NCBI GenBank assembly: GCA_039933635.1
Contig: JBDTNQ010000031.1
Span: forward strand, 1 to 37,216
DNA: 37,216 nucleotides
Direction of reading: 5' to 3'
Source: JBDTNQ01 sp039933635
GTDB lineage: Bacteria; Acidobacteriota; Vicinamibacteria; Vicinamibacterales; SCN-69-37
Shown: one piece after another, positions 7,253 through 15,415 of the stretch
How positions within the stretch are numbered: position 1 is the first letter of the stretch
Layout: every line of letters starts with the position of its first letter
Translations under genes and position numbers: made by a program
Notes under the pieces: generated by a model
The model's database searches: none
Told to the model about the DNA's origin: nothing
Seen by the model: only the letters and a program-made list of their open reading frames with translations

Positions 7253-7981
7253 TCACGGGCTGGCAAGACGACGGCCGCGGCGGACCACGACAGGGGACCC
7301 CAGCGCGACGAACGCGGATGCTGGCGGGTTCATGAGAACGGGACCAAACGTCGCGCCGTACAACTCGAGGGCCCGACCGGTGAATGTGGCCGCCGTGGGC
7401 GTCCACACCAGCCAAGGTGGATGTTCAACCTCGTACTCGAGTGTGCCCCCATCGCGCTGGCGCGTGTAGCCCCAGTAGTGTTCCGTGATGAACGCGCCTT
7501 CGGAGGACGGATCGAGATACGCCGGACGGCCTTCGACCACCGCATCCATCGCGTAGTCCGTGCCGCGGAATCTCCAGCCATACCGCACGGCTCCGCCGGT
7601 GGTTGGATTCACATCCACCTGATGAGACATCGGCACAGCGAGATACGGCTCGTTGTAGATCGCGTAGGCGACTGCGGCAATAGCGCGGCGAGGCACCAGC
7701 TCGCGGATGAACACGACCGCGCGTCGGCGTCCATCTGCCGCGTCGCGCCGCACGTAGAACCGCAGGTTCACCTCTTCGAAGTGGCGATGGCCCGGCAGCG
7801 GCACGCCGAGCACGCGGGTGTTGCGAAACTGAAACCCGACGAGACTGACGTAGTACCGGCCGTGCCAATCATCCAATTCGGTCCCGGCGGGCACCAACGG
7901 CCGGAGACATGCCGGATCGACGATGTAGTTGAACAGGACGAGGTGTTCCCAGCGTGCGGTGAGAAAGCGGGACGCGGGCAT
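7253..7981 (-). CDS. DUF2071 (YqjF-like) protein
   Basis: A 242-aa protein of the DUF2071 family: FLTARWEHLVLFNY at the start, LRPLVPAGTELDDWHGRYYVSL, FEEVNLRFYVRR and the GRPAYLDPSSEGAFITEHY stretch. The family is related to acetoacetate decarboxylase-like folds, and its biochemical role is unknown. I use the ATG at 7981; the frame continues upstream to 8077, but that part overlaps the DUF6624 gene and is arginine-rich out-of-frame sequence. It starts 7 bp after the DUF6624 stop, so the two are probably co-transcribed. Confidence 0.82.
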   Translation of the reverse strand: MPASRFLTARWEHLVLFNYIVDPACLRPLVPAGTELDDWHGRYYVSLVGFQFRNTRVLGVPLPGHRHFEEVNLRFYVRRDAADGRRRAVVFIRELVPRRAIAAVAYAIYNEPYLAVPMSHQVDVNPTTGGAVRYGWRFRGTDYAMDAVVEGRPAYLDPSSEGAFITEHYWGYTRQRDGGTLEYEVEHPPWLVWTPTAATFTGRALELYGATFGPVLMNPPASAFVALGSPVVVRRGRRLASP

Positions 7982-7988
7982 CGATCGG

Positions 7989-8579
7989 CTACGCGGTCCA
8001 ACCGACCGCGCGGCGCCACGCGAGCTCGGCCTGGTCGGTGACCGCCTGATTGCGAGATGACGGCGGCGGGGCCGCACGCGCCTTCCTCAGGACTTCGCTG
8101 AGCGCGGGCAGTCCCACCTGTACGCGCCGTTCCTCGACGCGGGATTCGTCCTCGAGCGGATGGGGCTCGAGCCCGTTCGGCCCGCCTCGCAGCTGCGTGC
8201 CGTATCGTTGCGGACGTCCCTCGAACGCGCGGATGCGATCGTCCAGAAAGGCAAAGTGCTGCCGTTCGGCATCGCCACGGAAACTTGCTTCGTCGAGCCG
8301 GTCACGACACGCCCGCATGAATGCCGGCTCACCAATCGCGTGCTGCGCGATCCGCCACGCCGCCTCCGCGCCATCGTCTCCCACGAGCGCCCTTCCGGGC
8401 CACCCGTGCGTGTCCATGATCACTCGTAGCCGCGCGGCATTCGCGCGATGAACGGCTTCCATGCGCGGATGATACCCGTCGAACAGTGAACCGTCGGCAG
8501 CCAGCTCGCGGCGGACGGATTCGTCGTTGGCCCGTAGGGTCAACAATTCGGGGCGAAGGCTCTCGTTCATGGCCGTCAT
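7989..8579 (-). CDS. DUF6624 family protein
   Basis: A 196-aa cytoplasmic protein that reads as the DUF6624 family. An N-terminal helix LRPELLTLRANDESVRRELA is followed by MEAVHRANAARLRVIMDTHG, then GWPGRALVGDDGAEAAWRIAQHA, and later FLDDRIRAFEGRPQRYGTQ. No catalytic residues or function are known. The ATG at 8579 or the one three codons later (8570) can both serve as the start. Confidence 0.78.
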   Translation of the reverse strand: MTAMNESLRPELLTLRANDESVRRELAADGSLFDGYHPRMEAVHRANAARLRVIMDTHGWPGRALVGDDGAEAAWRIAQHAIGEPAFMRACRDRLDEASFRGDAERQHFAFLDDRIRAFEGRPQRYGTQLRGGPNGLEPHPLEDESRVEERRVQVGLPALSEVLRKARAAPPPSSRNQAVTDQAELAWRRAVGWTA

Positions 8580-8650
8580 GCGTTTACGACTGGACGGAGC
8601 ACGGTCGCGGAATTGCTCCGGAGGCGCCGTGAAACTCGCATCACGCCCAC

Positions 8651-9340
8651 CTATTTCGCTGCGCCGGCGTCGCCGACGGCGCGATCCAGACGCGGAATCA
8701 TCTCTTCGTAGATCTTCTGCAGCCGCGGTTCGAGCAGCGCGCAGTCGCCGTAGTAGTTGCTCAAACCCCTCAGGAACAGGACGTCCCCGGGATAGGCGTA
8801 CATCGCGTGCGTGATGCCCGTCGTCGCCTCGTCAATCTGCCGTTGCACGCGGTAGACGTGGGCGATCGCCACGGCCAGGTCCTGATCGATGTACGCCAGA
8901 GACTGCGTGGCGAGCGCGACGTCCCAGGCGGAGTACTCGAAGAACGCCGGATCGGTGGACAGGTCCGCCAGCGCGCCTTCATCAGGTATCGGCAGGCTCG
9001 GGTCCTTCATACGCGCGGCCAATTGAGCGTTGTGCGACCGCAGATACCTCGAGAGCGCCTCGAAGCGCTGGCGGTGTTTCTCAACCACGCCGTCTACGGC
9101 CTTCTGATTGGTCTGGAATTCCGTCCGGAAGCGGCGCAGCGCCTCTTGCGCCAGCTCGCGGTGCTCCGATGCTTGCCGCCACTGCTCACCCGCCAGGCCG
9201 AGAAACACGCCGAGACTGATCAGGACGACTTCGAGGACGATCTTCGGAAGAGACCGCCCTCTGGGCCGACGCGATGGAGCGACCGCCGCCGGCTCGGGCT
9301 CATCGTGATCGTCGAGTTCCGGGACGTGAATGTCCGGCAT
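8651..9340 (-). CDS. Membrane-anchored protein with helical C-terminal domain
   Basis: A 229-aa protein with an acidic N-terminus (ELDDHDEPEPAA), a basic stretch, one membrane span (about 31-51, ending LGVFLGLAGEQWR), then a long helical, charged domain. The short-span opening followed by EQWRQASEHRE resembles a class of uncharacterised bacterial single-span proteins (DUF6090-like look), but I cannot confirm the family. The ATG at 9340 is chosen because the frame further upstream is in the divergent promoter region. It is the first gene of the left minus-strand run. Confidence 0.65.
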   Translation of the reverse strand: MPDIHVPELDDHDEPEPAAVAPSRRPRGRSLPKIVLEVVLISLGVFLGLAGEQWRQASEHRELAQEALRRFRTEFQTNQKAVDGVVEKHRQRFEALSRYLRSHNAQLAARMKDPSLPIPDEGALADLSTDPAFFEYSAWDVALATQSLAYIDQDLAVAIAHVYRVQRQIDEATTGITHAMYAYPGDVLFLRGLSNYYGDCALLEPRLQKIYEEMIPRLDRAVGDAGAAK

Positions 9341-9432
9341 GGCCGGCAATGCTAGCACCGGGCCGGGTCGGCCAGGGCGTCGGACATGGTGCCGTTGGCG
9401 CGACGCCATCACGATGCGACATGATGGCAGGC

Positions 9433-9750
9433 ATGAAGCACTTTCTCTTGATCTACGACTACGTCGCCGACTACATGGAACGCCGGACCGCCTATCGCCC
9501 CGCGCACTTCGCGCTCGCGCAGGCGGCAGCCGATCGCGGGGATCTGTTCCTTGCTGGCGCCTGCACGGACCAGGGAGAGCCGCTGGGCGTCCTCGTGTTC
9601 AAGGCGGAGAATCGCGAGGTGGTCGAGGACTTCGCCAAGGCCGACCCGTACGTGCTCAACGGCGTCGCCACGGGCTGGAAGGTCCGTGAGTGGACCACGG
9701 TGCTCGGGAAGGACGCGCTGACCAAGGTGGCGCCCGCGCCAAAGGCGTGA
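9433..9750 (+). CDS. YciI-like protein
   Basis: A 105-aa protein of the YCII family, a ferredoxin-like fold. The opening KHFLLIYDYV, the conserved histidine in YRPAHFALA (H25) and the aspartate in AKADPYVL (D71) are the expected His-Asp pair; GVATGWKVREW closes the fold. YciI-like proteins are small putative enzymes of unsettled function. The ATG at 9433 is favoured over two upstream in-frame ATGs at 9421 and 9424 because the fold begins there and GCAGGC precedes it. It is divergent from the membrane-anchored gene, with 92 bp between. Confidence 0.82.
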   Translation: MKHFLLIYDYVADYMERRTAYRPAHFALAQAAADRGDLFLAGACTDQGEPLGVLVFKAENREVVEDFAKADPYVLNGVATGWKVREWTTVLGKDALTKVAPAPKA

Positions 9751-9778
9751 GGTCGTTCAACGTGGCCGTCGGGAACGG

Positions 9779-10165
9779 TCACTGTTGGCTCTCGGCGATC
9801 CGCGCTTTCACGAGACGCTTCACGAGGGCCACGGGAATCGGCTCGTCCAGCCGAAATCGGACCGTGCCTTTCGACAGTTCGTACCCCTTCAGATCTTTCG
9901 CGAACGCGCGTCTGATGGCTCCAGTCATCGGGTAGAGGCTGCAATGCTGCTTCCACCCGGCGTACCAGACAAGAATGCGTCCGTCGAGCCTGACCGCGAG
10001 GATGCTGTAGCTGAAGGCGTCGGTCGCGCGCGGCGCGGCGGCGCGGATCGCAGCGCGCAGCGTCTTGAGCGCGCGGCGCGGGTTCGGCGGCTGCGCCGCG
10101 AAGTACGCGCGAACGCGTTCGCGCTCGAGCGCGGCCTTGTCAGACGACGAAGGACTCGGTGTCAC
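9779..10165 (-). CDS. DUF1801 (YdhG/CyaY-like fold) protein
   Basis: A 128-aa DUF1801 protein. Visible family traits are the helix LKTLRAAIRAAAPRATDAFSY at about residues 31-53 and AVRLDGRILVWYAGWKQHCSLYP, split by the fold, then KGTVRF and RLDEPIPVALVKRLVKAR. Homologues are called iron chaperone-like, on fold similarity only. The start is likely the GTG at 10165, which has GGAG at good spacing. An in-frame ATG at 10198 would leave only 8 bp to the divergent TPR gene. Confidence 0.8.
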   Translation of the reverse strand: MTPSPSSSDKAALERERVRAYFAAQPPNPRRALKTLRAAIRAAAPRATDAFSYSILAVRLDGRILVWYAGWKQHCSLYPMTGAIRRAFAKDLKGYELSKGTVRFRLDEPIPVALVKRLVKARIAESQQ

Positions 10166-10206
10166 AGGGAACTCCAATCCGAAGAGGTCAGCGGCCATAA
10201 TGGCGC

Positions 10207-11121
10207 ATGCGTGCCTGGCCGATCCACCTGTCGATCCTCGTCACCGCGTGCCTGGCCGGATGTCGAACTTCGCCGCCTCCGCCACCGGTGGACACGTTGA
10301 TCAACCAGGCGAGCACCCTGGACCTGGCGGGTCAACATGATGCCGCCATCGCGATCTTCCGGGAAGTGTTGCAGCGGGAGCCGAACTCCTACAAGGCGCA
10401 CTATGGCATCGGCCGCGCCCTGGATCTGGCGGGCCACTACGAGGACGCGCGCGAGCACTTTGGGAAGGCCATTGAGCTGGCCTCGGCGGGAGAGCGCGAC
10501 CAGGCGACCAGAATGCTCGGCATCGCATGGACGTTTGCCGGTGACATCGCGCACGCATCCTCGACGTTTCAGCAGGTGTTCGATCGACAGGTCGCCGACG
10601 GCAACTTCGGCGCCGCATCCGACGTGGCGTACGAACTCGGGCGCGTGTACCTGGAATACGGCGACCTCAATCAGGCCGAGGCGTGGTACCGCAAGGGACA
10701 GGAGATCGCCGGACGTGAGTCTGAACGCGCGGCATGGCGGGTCGATCTGGCCGACATGCGCCTGGCTCACGCACTCGCGCGCATCGCGGCGAGACGCGGC
10801 CATCCAGACGAATCACACCGGCAGCAGGCCATCGTCAAGCGGCTCCTCGACAAGGGCGGGAACGACGACCAGAAGATTCAGTATCAGTACCTGCTCGGTT
10901 ACGTGGATTTCTATCTCGGCAACTACGCGGCGGCTCAGAAGGCGCTCGAACAGGCCGATCAGAAGGATCCGTTCATTCTGTTGCTGCTGGCGCAGAGCCA
11001 TGAGGCGCTGGGCCACGCCGACGAGGCACGTGACTACTATCAGCGCGTTCTCGGCTCCTCGTCACATGCGGTCAACAACGCGTTCGCGCGGCCAATCGCC
11101 AGAGCCAAGCTGGGGGCGTAG
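10207..11121 (+). CDS. TPR repeat lipoprotein
   Basis: A 304-aa lipoprotein: short basic start, hydrophobic segment and lipobox LAGC with C19 as the lipidated cysteine. A proline-rich spacer (PPPPPP) leads to several tetratricopeptide repeats, e.g. AIAIFREVLQREPNSYKAHYGIGRALDLAG, continuing to EALGHADEARDYYQRVLG near the end (both quoted in part of longer repeats). TPR lipoproteins act as protein-interaction scaffolds at the inner or outer membrane; the partner is not evident here. It is divergent from the DUF1801 gene. Confidence 0.82.
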   Translation: MRAWPIHLSILVTACLAGCRTSPPPPPVDTLINQASTLDLAGQHDAAIAIFREVLQREPNSYKAHYGIGRALDLAGHYEDAREHFGKAIELASAGERDQATRMLGIAWTFAGDIAHASSTFQQVFDRQVADGNFGAASDVAYELGRVYLEYGDLNQAEAWYRKGQEIAGRESERAAWRVDLADMRLAHALARIAARRGHPDESHRQQAIVKRLLDKGGNDDQKIQYQYLLGYVDFYLGNYAAAQKALEQADQKDPFILLLLAQSHEALGHADEARDYYQRVLGSSSHAVNNAFARPIARAKLGA

Positions 11122-11133
11122 GCGCGACCGGAC

Positions 11134-11499
11134 TCAGCGGCGGGATTTCGACAGGGCGACCGCCCCCACGATCGCGAGCACGATCCAGGAGACCAGCGGC
11201 ACCACCAGGTAGATGAACGCCGCTTTCGGCGAGATCGGCGTCGCCGCGTCGACGACGTACGTGCCGACGGAGCCGAGAACCACGGCCAGCGTCGCCCGAT
11301 CGACCCACGTCTGGCTTTGCGACGGCCATCGCCGCACAGCCCTGCCCGCGAAGCCCATGGCCGCGAACGGCGCAGCGACCCAGATCGCGAACATCGCCAT
11401 CAACAGCACGGAGGGATTGCGATGGCCGGCCCGATACATCAAAGCGAGTGAGACTACGGCCCCGACGATGAGAACAACCCGGGTGGTGGATCGTCGCAT
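11134..11499 (-). CDS. Small four-span membrane protein
   Basis: A 121-aa protein with four predicted membrane segments (about 5-22, 30-50, 69-85 and 93-115) and short polar loops, ending in basic residues. No named family is recognised. The ATG at 11499 has CGGAG upstream at good spacing. It is convergent with the TPR gene, 12 bp from its stop. Confidence 0.7.
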   Translation of the reverse strand: MRRSTTRVVLIVGAVVSLALMYRAGHRNPSVLLMAMFAIWVAAPFAAMGFAGRAVRRWPSQSQTWVDRATLAVVLGSVGTYVVDAATPISPKAAFIYLVVPLVSWIVLAIVGAVALSKSRR

Positions 11500-11623
11500 G
11501 GTGCAGCTCCGAAGCAGCCGTAGGAGTCTGAAGCGTCCGTCTGGAGACGCACCGGACTCGCTGCATCACCCTGGCAGGCCGACGCGCGTGAGACGCACGC
11601 CGGCGAGCCAGGTTGCAGTGGAT

Positions 11624-11645
11624 TCGTCTCAGGGAGCCGAGACGA
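11624..11645 (-). terminator. Hairpin after the cold-shock gene
   Basis: A 7-bp stem (TCGTCTC pairing with GAGACGA) with an 8-base loop lies 9 bases after the stop of the 66-aa cold-shock gene. There is no T-run on the minus strand, so termination may need Rho or be inefficient. Confidence 0.35.
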
Positions 11646-11654
11646 GCGGCGAAA

Positions 11655-11855
11655 TCAGGCTTCCCTGACGTCTTCCGCGCGCGGGCCCTTGGGACCCTGA
11701 CCGGTCACGAACGTGACGGCCTGTCCTTCACGAAGGGAGCTGAACGACGCGCAGGCGGACTGGTGAAAGAAGTACTCACGGCCCCCCTCGTCGGCAACGA
11801 ATCCAAAACCCTTGTCGTGCACGAGACGCTTGATCGTACCGTTGACTGCTGACAT
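11655..11855 (-). CDS. Cold shock protein (CspA family)
   Basis: A 66-aa single cold-shock domain with both RNA-binding motifs: RNP1 KGFGFV and RNP2-like EYFFHQSA. The compact OB-fold length and the ending RAEDVREA are typical of CspA/CspG-type proteins. These bind single-stranded RNA or DNA and act as RNA chaperones in the cytoplasm, often under cold or stationary-phase control. The ATG at 11855 has AGGAG at normal spacing. An 80-base leader separates it from the upstream cold-shock-domain gene, so the two may be co-transcribed. Confidence 0.93.
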   Translation of the reverse strand: MSAVNGTIKRLVHDKGFGFVADEGGREYFFHQSACASFSSLREGQAVTFVTGQGPKGPRAEDVREA

Positions 11856-11935
11856 GTGAAACTCCTGAACTGAACTGACGTGATTGATGAGCGTTGAAGT
11901 GTTTGAAGTGAAGTGATGTGGGTGCGCGCGAAGAT
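11856..11935 (-). promoter_or_regulatory. A/C/T-rich leader before the cold-shock gene
   Basis: These 80 bases are clearly lower in G than the surroundings and rich in TTCA/CTTCA repeats on the coding strand (ACTTCACTTCAA, CAGTTCAGTTCAGG). Little base pairing is possible. Cold-shock mRNAs in other bacteria have regulatory leaders; here only the unusual composition is seen, and a regulatory role is inferred. Confidence 0.3.
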
Positions 11936-12310
11936 TCAGCGCGCCGGCCGCAACGCGGCAGACGTCGACGCGCGTGGCGCGCGTGGACGCCGCGCGGGAG
12001 CGGCTGATGATGTGGGACGCACGACCTGCACTTGCGTCGCGCGGGGACCGCTAATCGCATCCGCGACCAGCTCGAACTGCACGACCAGGCGCTCGTCGAG
12101 CTCATCGAGGGTAATCGAGCCGAGATCGCTGACGTGGAAGAACACGTCCTGTCCGTCGGACGTTCGAATGAATCCGCAGGCCCGGCTTCTGACGACCTTG
12201 ATGATTCGTCCGGTCATGCGCCGCGCTGGCTCTGGAGCAGCCGCCGGCGATGCCGCGACCGACGCCGCGCGCGGACGGGAGGCCGCTGGAAACCGTGTAG
12301 AACGGGGCAT
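11936..12310 (-). CDS. Cold-shock-domain protein with basic N-terminal extension
   Basis: A 124-aa protein. Residues 1-31 are an Ala/Arg/Pro-rich extension, about 32-97 form a cold-shock domain (TGRIIKVVRSRACGFIRTSD, followed by QDVFFHVSDL as the second RNA-binding motif), and the tail is basic and low-complexity (RRPRAPRA). RNP1 is altered: ACGFIR replaces the usual KGFGFI, so the domain may bind nucleic acid less strongly. The ATG at 12310 has AGGAG upstream; an ATG at 12217 would remove the extension. It sits just upstream of the CspA gene. Confidence 0.85.
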   Translation of the reverse strand: MPRSTRFPAASRPRAASVAASPAAAPEPARRMTGRIIKVVRSRACGFIRTSDGQDVFFHVSDLGSITLDELDERLVVQFELVADAISGPRATQVQVVRPTSSAAPARRPRAPRASTSAALRPAR

Positions 12311-12411
12311 GAGACTCCTAGGGCCGAAAGGTGGGCCCATCGGAGCACCCGCACGTGCGGGCAATTCGATGTCTTGAGGCTCAGCTTAGAGGCGAAGAAA
12401 CGACTGGGACC

Positions 12412-12420
12412 AGTATAGCA
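12412..12420 (-). promoter_or_regulatory. Possible extended -10 element for the cold-shock genes
   Basis: The minus strand reads TGCTATACT, an extended -10 (TGn plus TATACT) about 100 bases upstream of the first cold-shock-domain start. No good -35 box is visible at 16-18 bases, which extended -10 promoters can tolerate. Confidence 0.35.
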
Positions 12421-12598
12421 GGAGTCCTGGGGCTCATGGGAGCCCCCCGCCCGGCCCCTTCCAGAGACCCTGTCAGGCCTCGTCGCCGGGCCCCTCCCCC
12501 CTACCTTCGCTGGGCCTTCACGGTCTTGCCGAAGCTTATCTGCCTTATCCCCGACTCGACACCCCGCGGGGGCCGATCGCCGCGTCGGCAACCGTGCC

Positions 12599-13381
12599 TT
12601 AACGCAACGGAGTCGGCTTGCCGCGCTCGAGCCACTGCAGGCGCTCCGCGAGCCCGGCTGCCGTGAAGGCAGCGACGATGGCCTCGCGGCCCTCACTGAA
12701 GTGTGCCCAATCTTCGTAGTGCACCGGAACGATGGTCGCGTCGCGGAAATGGCGGGCAAGCTGGACGCCGTCCTCGGCGGTCAACGTCAGCGGTGACGGC
12801 CCGGCAACGGCGACCTTGGCCGCACCGAGGAACGCGACGACCCCGCAAATGGTCGTCTCCGCCCGGACAGCCTCGAGCGCGGGATACCAGACGGTATCGC
12901 CCGTCACCCACACCGCGCCCTCCGCGGCTTTGTTCTCCCACTCGAGCAGAAAACCAATGACGGGACCACGGTCTCCGCCCTCCGGGCCGTGCCGCGCTGG
13001 CGTCGCGCTGACGCGCAGCCGCGCGCCGGACGGAGCGTCCAGTGCGTATTCCTGCCCGACCGACAGCCCACGCGCGCGGTCGCCAAGCCGCTCGGCTCCA
13101 TCGCTCGTGGTCAACACCAGGCCCGCGTCCCCAAGCAGCGCGCGACCGGCGTGGTCCAGGTTGTCGAAATGATGGTCGTGACTCAAGAGGACGACGTCGA
13201 CGGGCCCCAGCGCAACGGGAGACACCGCCGGCCCCTCGCTTTTGCGCAGCGTCGACACGGGCGTCGGGTAGTCGGTGCCAGCCGGATCGAAAGTGGGATC
13301 GGTGAGGAGTCGCAGACCACCCCACTCGATGAGGAGCGTTGGACCTCCCAGATATGTCAGCCGCGGCAATCCAGCGATCAA
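12599..13381 (-). CDS. MBL fold metallohydrolase (UlaG/NAPE-PLD-like)
   Basis: A 260-aa metallo-beta-lactamase-fold hydrolase. The metal site is seen in LLSHDHHFDNLD (H68, H70, D73), then RHGPEGG, VTGDTVWYP and VPVHYEDW supplying the later ligands. The opening YLGGPTLLIEWGGLRLLTDP is typical of the UlaG/YfhI-like branch (lactonases, phospholipase D-like enzymes), not of true beta-lactamases. No signal peptide, so cytoplasmic. The start is TTG at 13381 with GGAG 7 bases upstream; no ATG gives the conserved N-terminus. The substrate is unknown. Confidence 0.82.
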   Translation of the reverse strand: MIAGLPRLTYLGGPTLLIEWGGLRLLTDPTFDPAGTDYPTPVSTLRKSEGPAVSPVALGPVDVVLLSHDHHFDNLDHAGRALLGDAGLVLTTSDGAERLGDRARGLSVGQEYALDAPSGARLRVSATPARHGPEGGDRGPVIGFLLEWENKAAEGAVWVTGDTVWYPALEAVRAETTICGVVAFLGAAKVAVAGPSPLTLTAEDGVQLARHFRDATIVPVHYEDWAHFSEGREAIVAAFTAAGLAERLQWLERGKPTPLR

Positions 13382-13421
13382 TGTAGAACTCCGTCCAGCC
13401 AGTGCTCGAATTCGGGCCGGA

Positions 13422-15344
13422 CTATACGTCCAGCTCTTCCGCCTCTTCCGCGCGCTCCATGATGAAGCGGAACCGCGCCGACGGATCCTTGCCCATCAAT
13501 TCGTTGATGATGCGGTCGGTGACGATCTGATCATCAATCCCGACCTTGAGCAGCCGCCTGGTGCGCGGATTGAGCGTCGTTTCCCACAATACCTTAGGCA
13601 TCATCTCGCCGAGGCCCTTGAAGCGGGTGATGTCCGTCTTCGCCTTCGCGCCAATGCGCTTGAGGATCTCGGCCTTGTGGTGGTCGTCGGTGGCCCAGAA
13701 CGTTTCCTTGCCGGCGTCGATGCGGTAGAGCGGCGGCTGGGCCAGATATACGCGACCGGCCGTCATCAGACCAGGCATGTGCCGATACATGAACGTCAGC
13801 AGCAGCGTCGCGATGTGGTGCCCGTCGGAGTCCGCATCAGCCAGGATGATGACGCGGCCATAGCGGAGGCGCGTGATGTCGAATCCCTTACCGATGCCGC
13901 AGCCGAGCGCGGTCACGAGATCCGCGAGCTCTTTGTTCTCGAGCACCTTCGCGAGCGTCGCGCTCTCCGCGTTCAGCACCTTGCCCCGTAGCGGCAGAAT
14001 CGCCTGCCGCGCGCGATCGCGGCCCTGCTTGGCCGACCCGCCTGCCGAGTCACCCTCGACGATGAAGATTTCGCTCTCTTCGCGGCCGGGATTGGTGCAG
14101 TCGCTGAGCTTTCCGGGCAGCGTCAACCGCGATGACCCCGCGCTCTTGCGCGTGACCTCGGCCTGGGCCGCGCGGCTGGCCTCGCGCGCGCGCGCTGCCA
14201 GGATGATCCGCGCGATGATCGCGTTCGCCATCGTCGCGTTCTGATTCAGCCAATGCTCGAGCGCCGGCCGGATCATCGAATCGATCGTCGTCGTGACTTC
14301 AGGGTTGTTGAGTCGATCTTTCGTCTGCCCCTGGAACTGCGGCTCCTGGATGAAGATGCTGAGCACGCCGATCATGCCCTCGCGGATGTCGTCCGCGGTG
14401 AGCGTGACGCCTTTCGGAGCCAGACTGTGCGTGTCGATGTAGTTGCGAATGGCCTTGCCGATGCCGCTGCGAAGGCCGTTTTCGTGCGTGCCGCCCGAGC
14501 CGGTCGGAATGCCGTTGACGTAGCTCCGGACATGCTCCTCGGTGGATTCCGTCCATCGCAGCACGACGTCGAGCCGCAGGCCGGTCTCTTCGTGCTCACG
14601 CGTGAGCGCGAACGGCTGCTCGTGCACCGGGTTCGCGTGACGCTCGGCGAGGATCTTCTTCAGGTAGTCGCCGATGCCCTCTTCGTGCTGGAACGTCTCC
14701 CGCTCTGGATGGCCGCCTTCGGCGGCCTCGTTCTCGAACACGATCTTGAGCCCCTTGTGCAGGTAGCTCGCCACCTCCAGCCGCTCCCGGATGGTTGCCG
14801 CGTCGAAGTGCGTCTTGGGAAAGATCGTCGGATCGGGCCGAAAGAACACCGTCGTTCCGGTGCCCCGCGCCGGGCCGATCTTCTTGATCGCTCCCTGGGG
14901 TATGCCCTGCTTGAACCGCTGCTCCCATGTCGCACCATCGCGTCGCACGGTGGCGACCAGTTCGCGTGACAGCGCGTTGACGACCGACGCCCCGACGCCG
15001 TGCAGGCCACCCGCGGTCTTGTAGTTCTGTCCCTCGAACTTGCCACCCGCGTGCAGCGTCGTGAAGATGACCTCCAGCGCGCTGGTCTTCGTGTGCGGGT
15101 GCTTGTCGACGGGAATGCCGCGACCGTCATCCTGGATCGTCATCGACGCGCCGTCCTTGTGGAGCATGACGGCGATGTTCGACGCGTGGCCATTCATGGC
15201 CTCGTCGACGGCGTTGTCCAGGATCTCCCAGACCAGATGATGGAGACCGGTGGCACCAACGCCCCCGATGTACATGCCCGGACGACGACGGACGGGGTCG
15301 AGGCCTTCGAGAACGGTGATGTCTTTGGCGGTGTAGGTGGACAC
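13422..15344 (-). CDS. Type IIA DNA topoisomerase subunit B (GyrB/ParE)
   Basis: A 640-aa ATPase and TOPRIM subunit of gyrase or topoisomerase IV. The GHKL ATP site is visible (EILDNAVDEA with E40 and N44; DDGRGIP at 72-78; GLHGVGASVVNAL at about 113-125), with the QTK loop at 340-342. TOPRIM motifs are EGDSAGGS (E430) and DADSDG (D503, D505, D507). The length fits enzymes without the E. coli GyrB insertion. Features are mixed (HIATLLLTF; PLRGKVLNAES), so gyrase B and ParE cannot be separated by eye. No subunit A gene is nearby. It acts on supercoils and catenanes with its A partner. The start is the GTG at 15344; no Shine-Dalgarno sequence is evident. Confidence 0.93.
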   Translation of the reverse strand: MSTYTAKDITVLEGLDPVRRRPGMYIGGVGATGLHHLVWEILDNAVDEAMNGHASNIAVMLHKDGASMTIQDDGRGIPVDKHPHTKTSALEVIFTTLHAGGKFEGQNYKTAGGLHGVGASVVNALSRELVATVRRDGATWEQRFKQGIPQGAIKKIGPARGTGTTVFFRPDPTIFPKTHFDAATIRERLEVASYLHKGLKIVFENEAAEGGHPERETFQHEEGIGDYLKKILAERHANPVHEQPFALTREHEETGLRLDVVLRWTESTEEHVRSYVNGIPTGSGGTHENGLRSGIGKAIRNYIDTHSLAPKGVTLTADDIREGMIGVLSIFIQEPQFQGQTKDRLNNPEVTTTIDSMIRPALEHWLNQNATMANAIIARIILAARAREASRAAQAEVTRKSAGSSRLTLPGKLSDCTNPGREESEIFIVEGDSAGGSAKQGRDRARQAILPLRGKVLNAESATLAKVLENKELADLVTALGCGIGKGFDITRLRYGRVIILADADSDGHHIATLLLTFMYRHMPGLMTAGRVYLAQPPLYRIDAGKETFWATDDHHKAEILKRIGAKAKTDITRFKGLGEMMPKVLWETTLNPRTRRLLKVGIDDQIVTDRIINELMGKDPSARFRFIMERAEEAEELDV

Positions 15345-15366
15345 GGTCGGGTGGAAAGATAGTACA

Positions 15367-15415
15367 GGTTCCGGGTTCTGGGTTCTGGGGTTCTGGGTTC
15401 TGGTTCCGGGTTCTA
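15367..15415. repeat. Tandem GGTTCTG heptamer repeat
   Basis: Seven near-perfect copies of GGTTC(C/T)G lie in the 68-bp gap between the topoisomerase gene and the DUF1810 gene. One copy carries an extra G and one lacks a G. The last copy contributes the DUF1810 stop codon. A 7-base unit next to coding sequence is prone to slippage. Confidence 0.8.

Noticed and set aside
12555..12575. CCCCGCGGGG palindrome after the UlaG-like gene as a terminator
   Set aside because: The stem is too short once a loop is allowed and no T-run follows.
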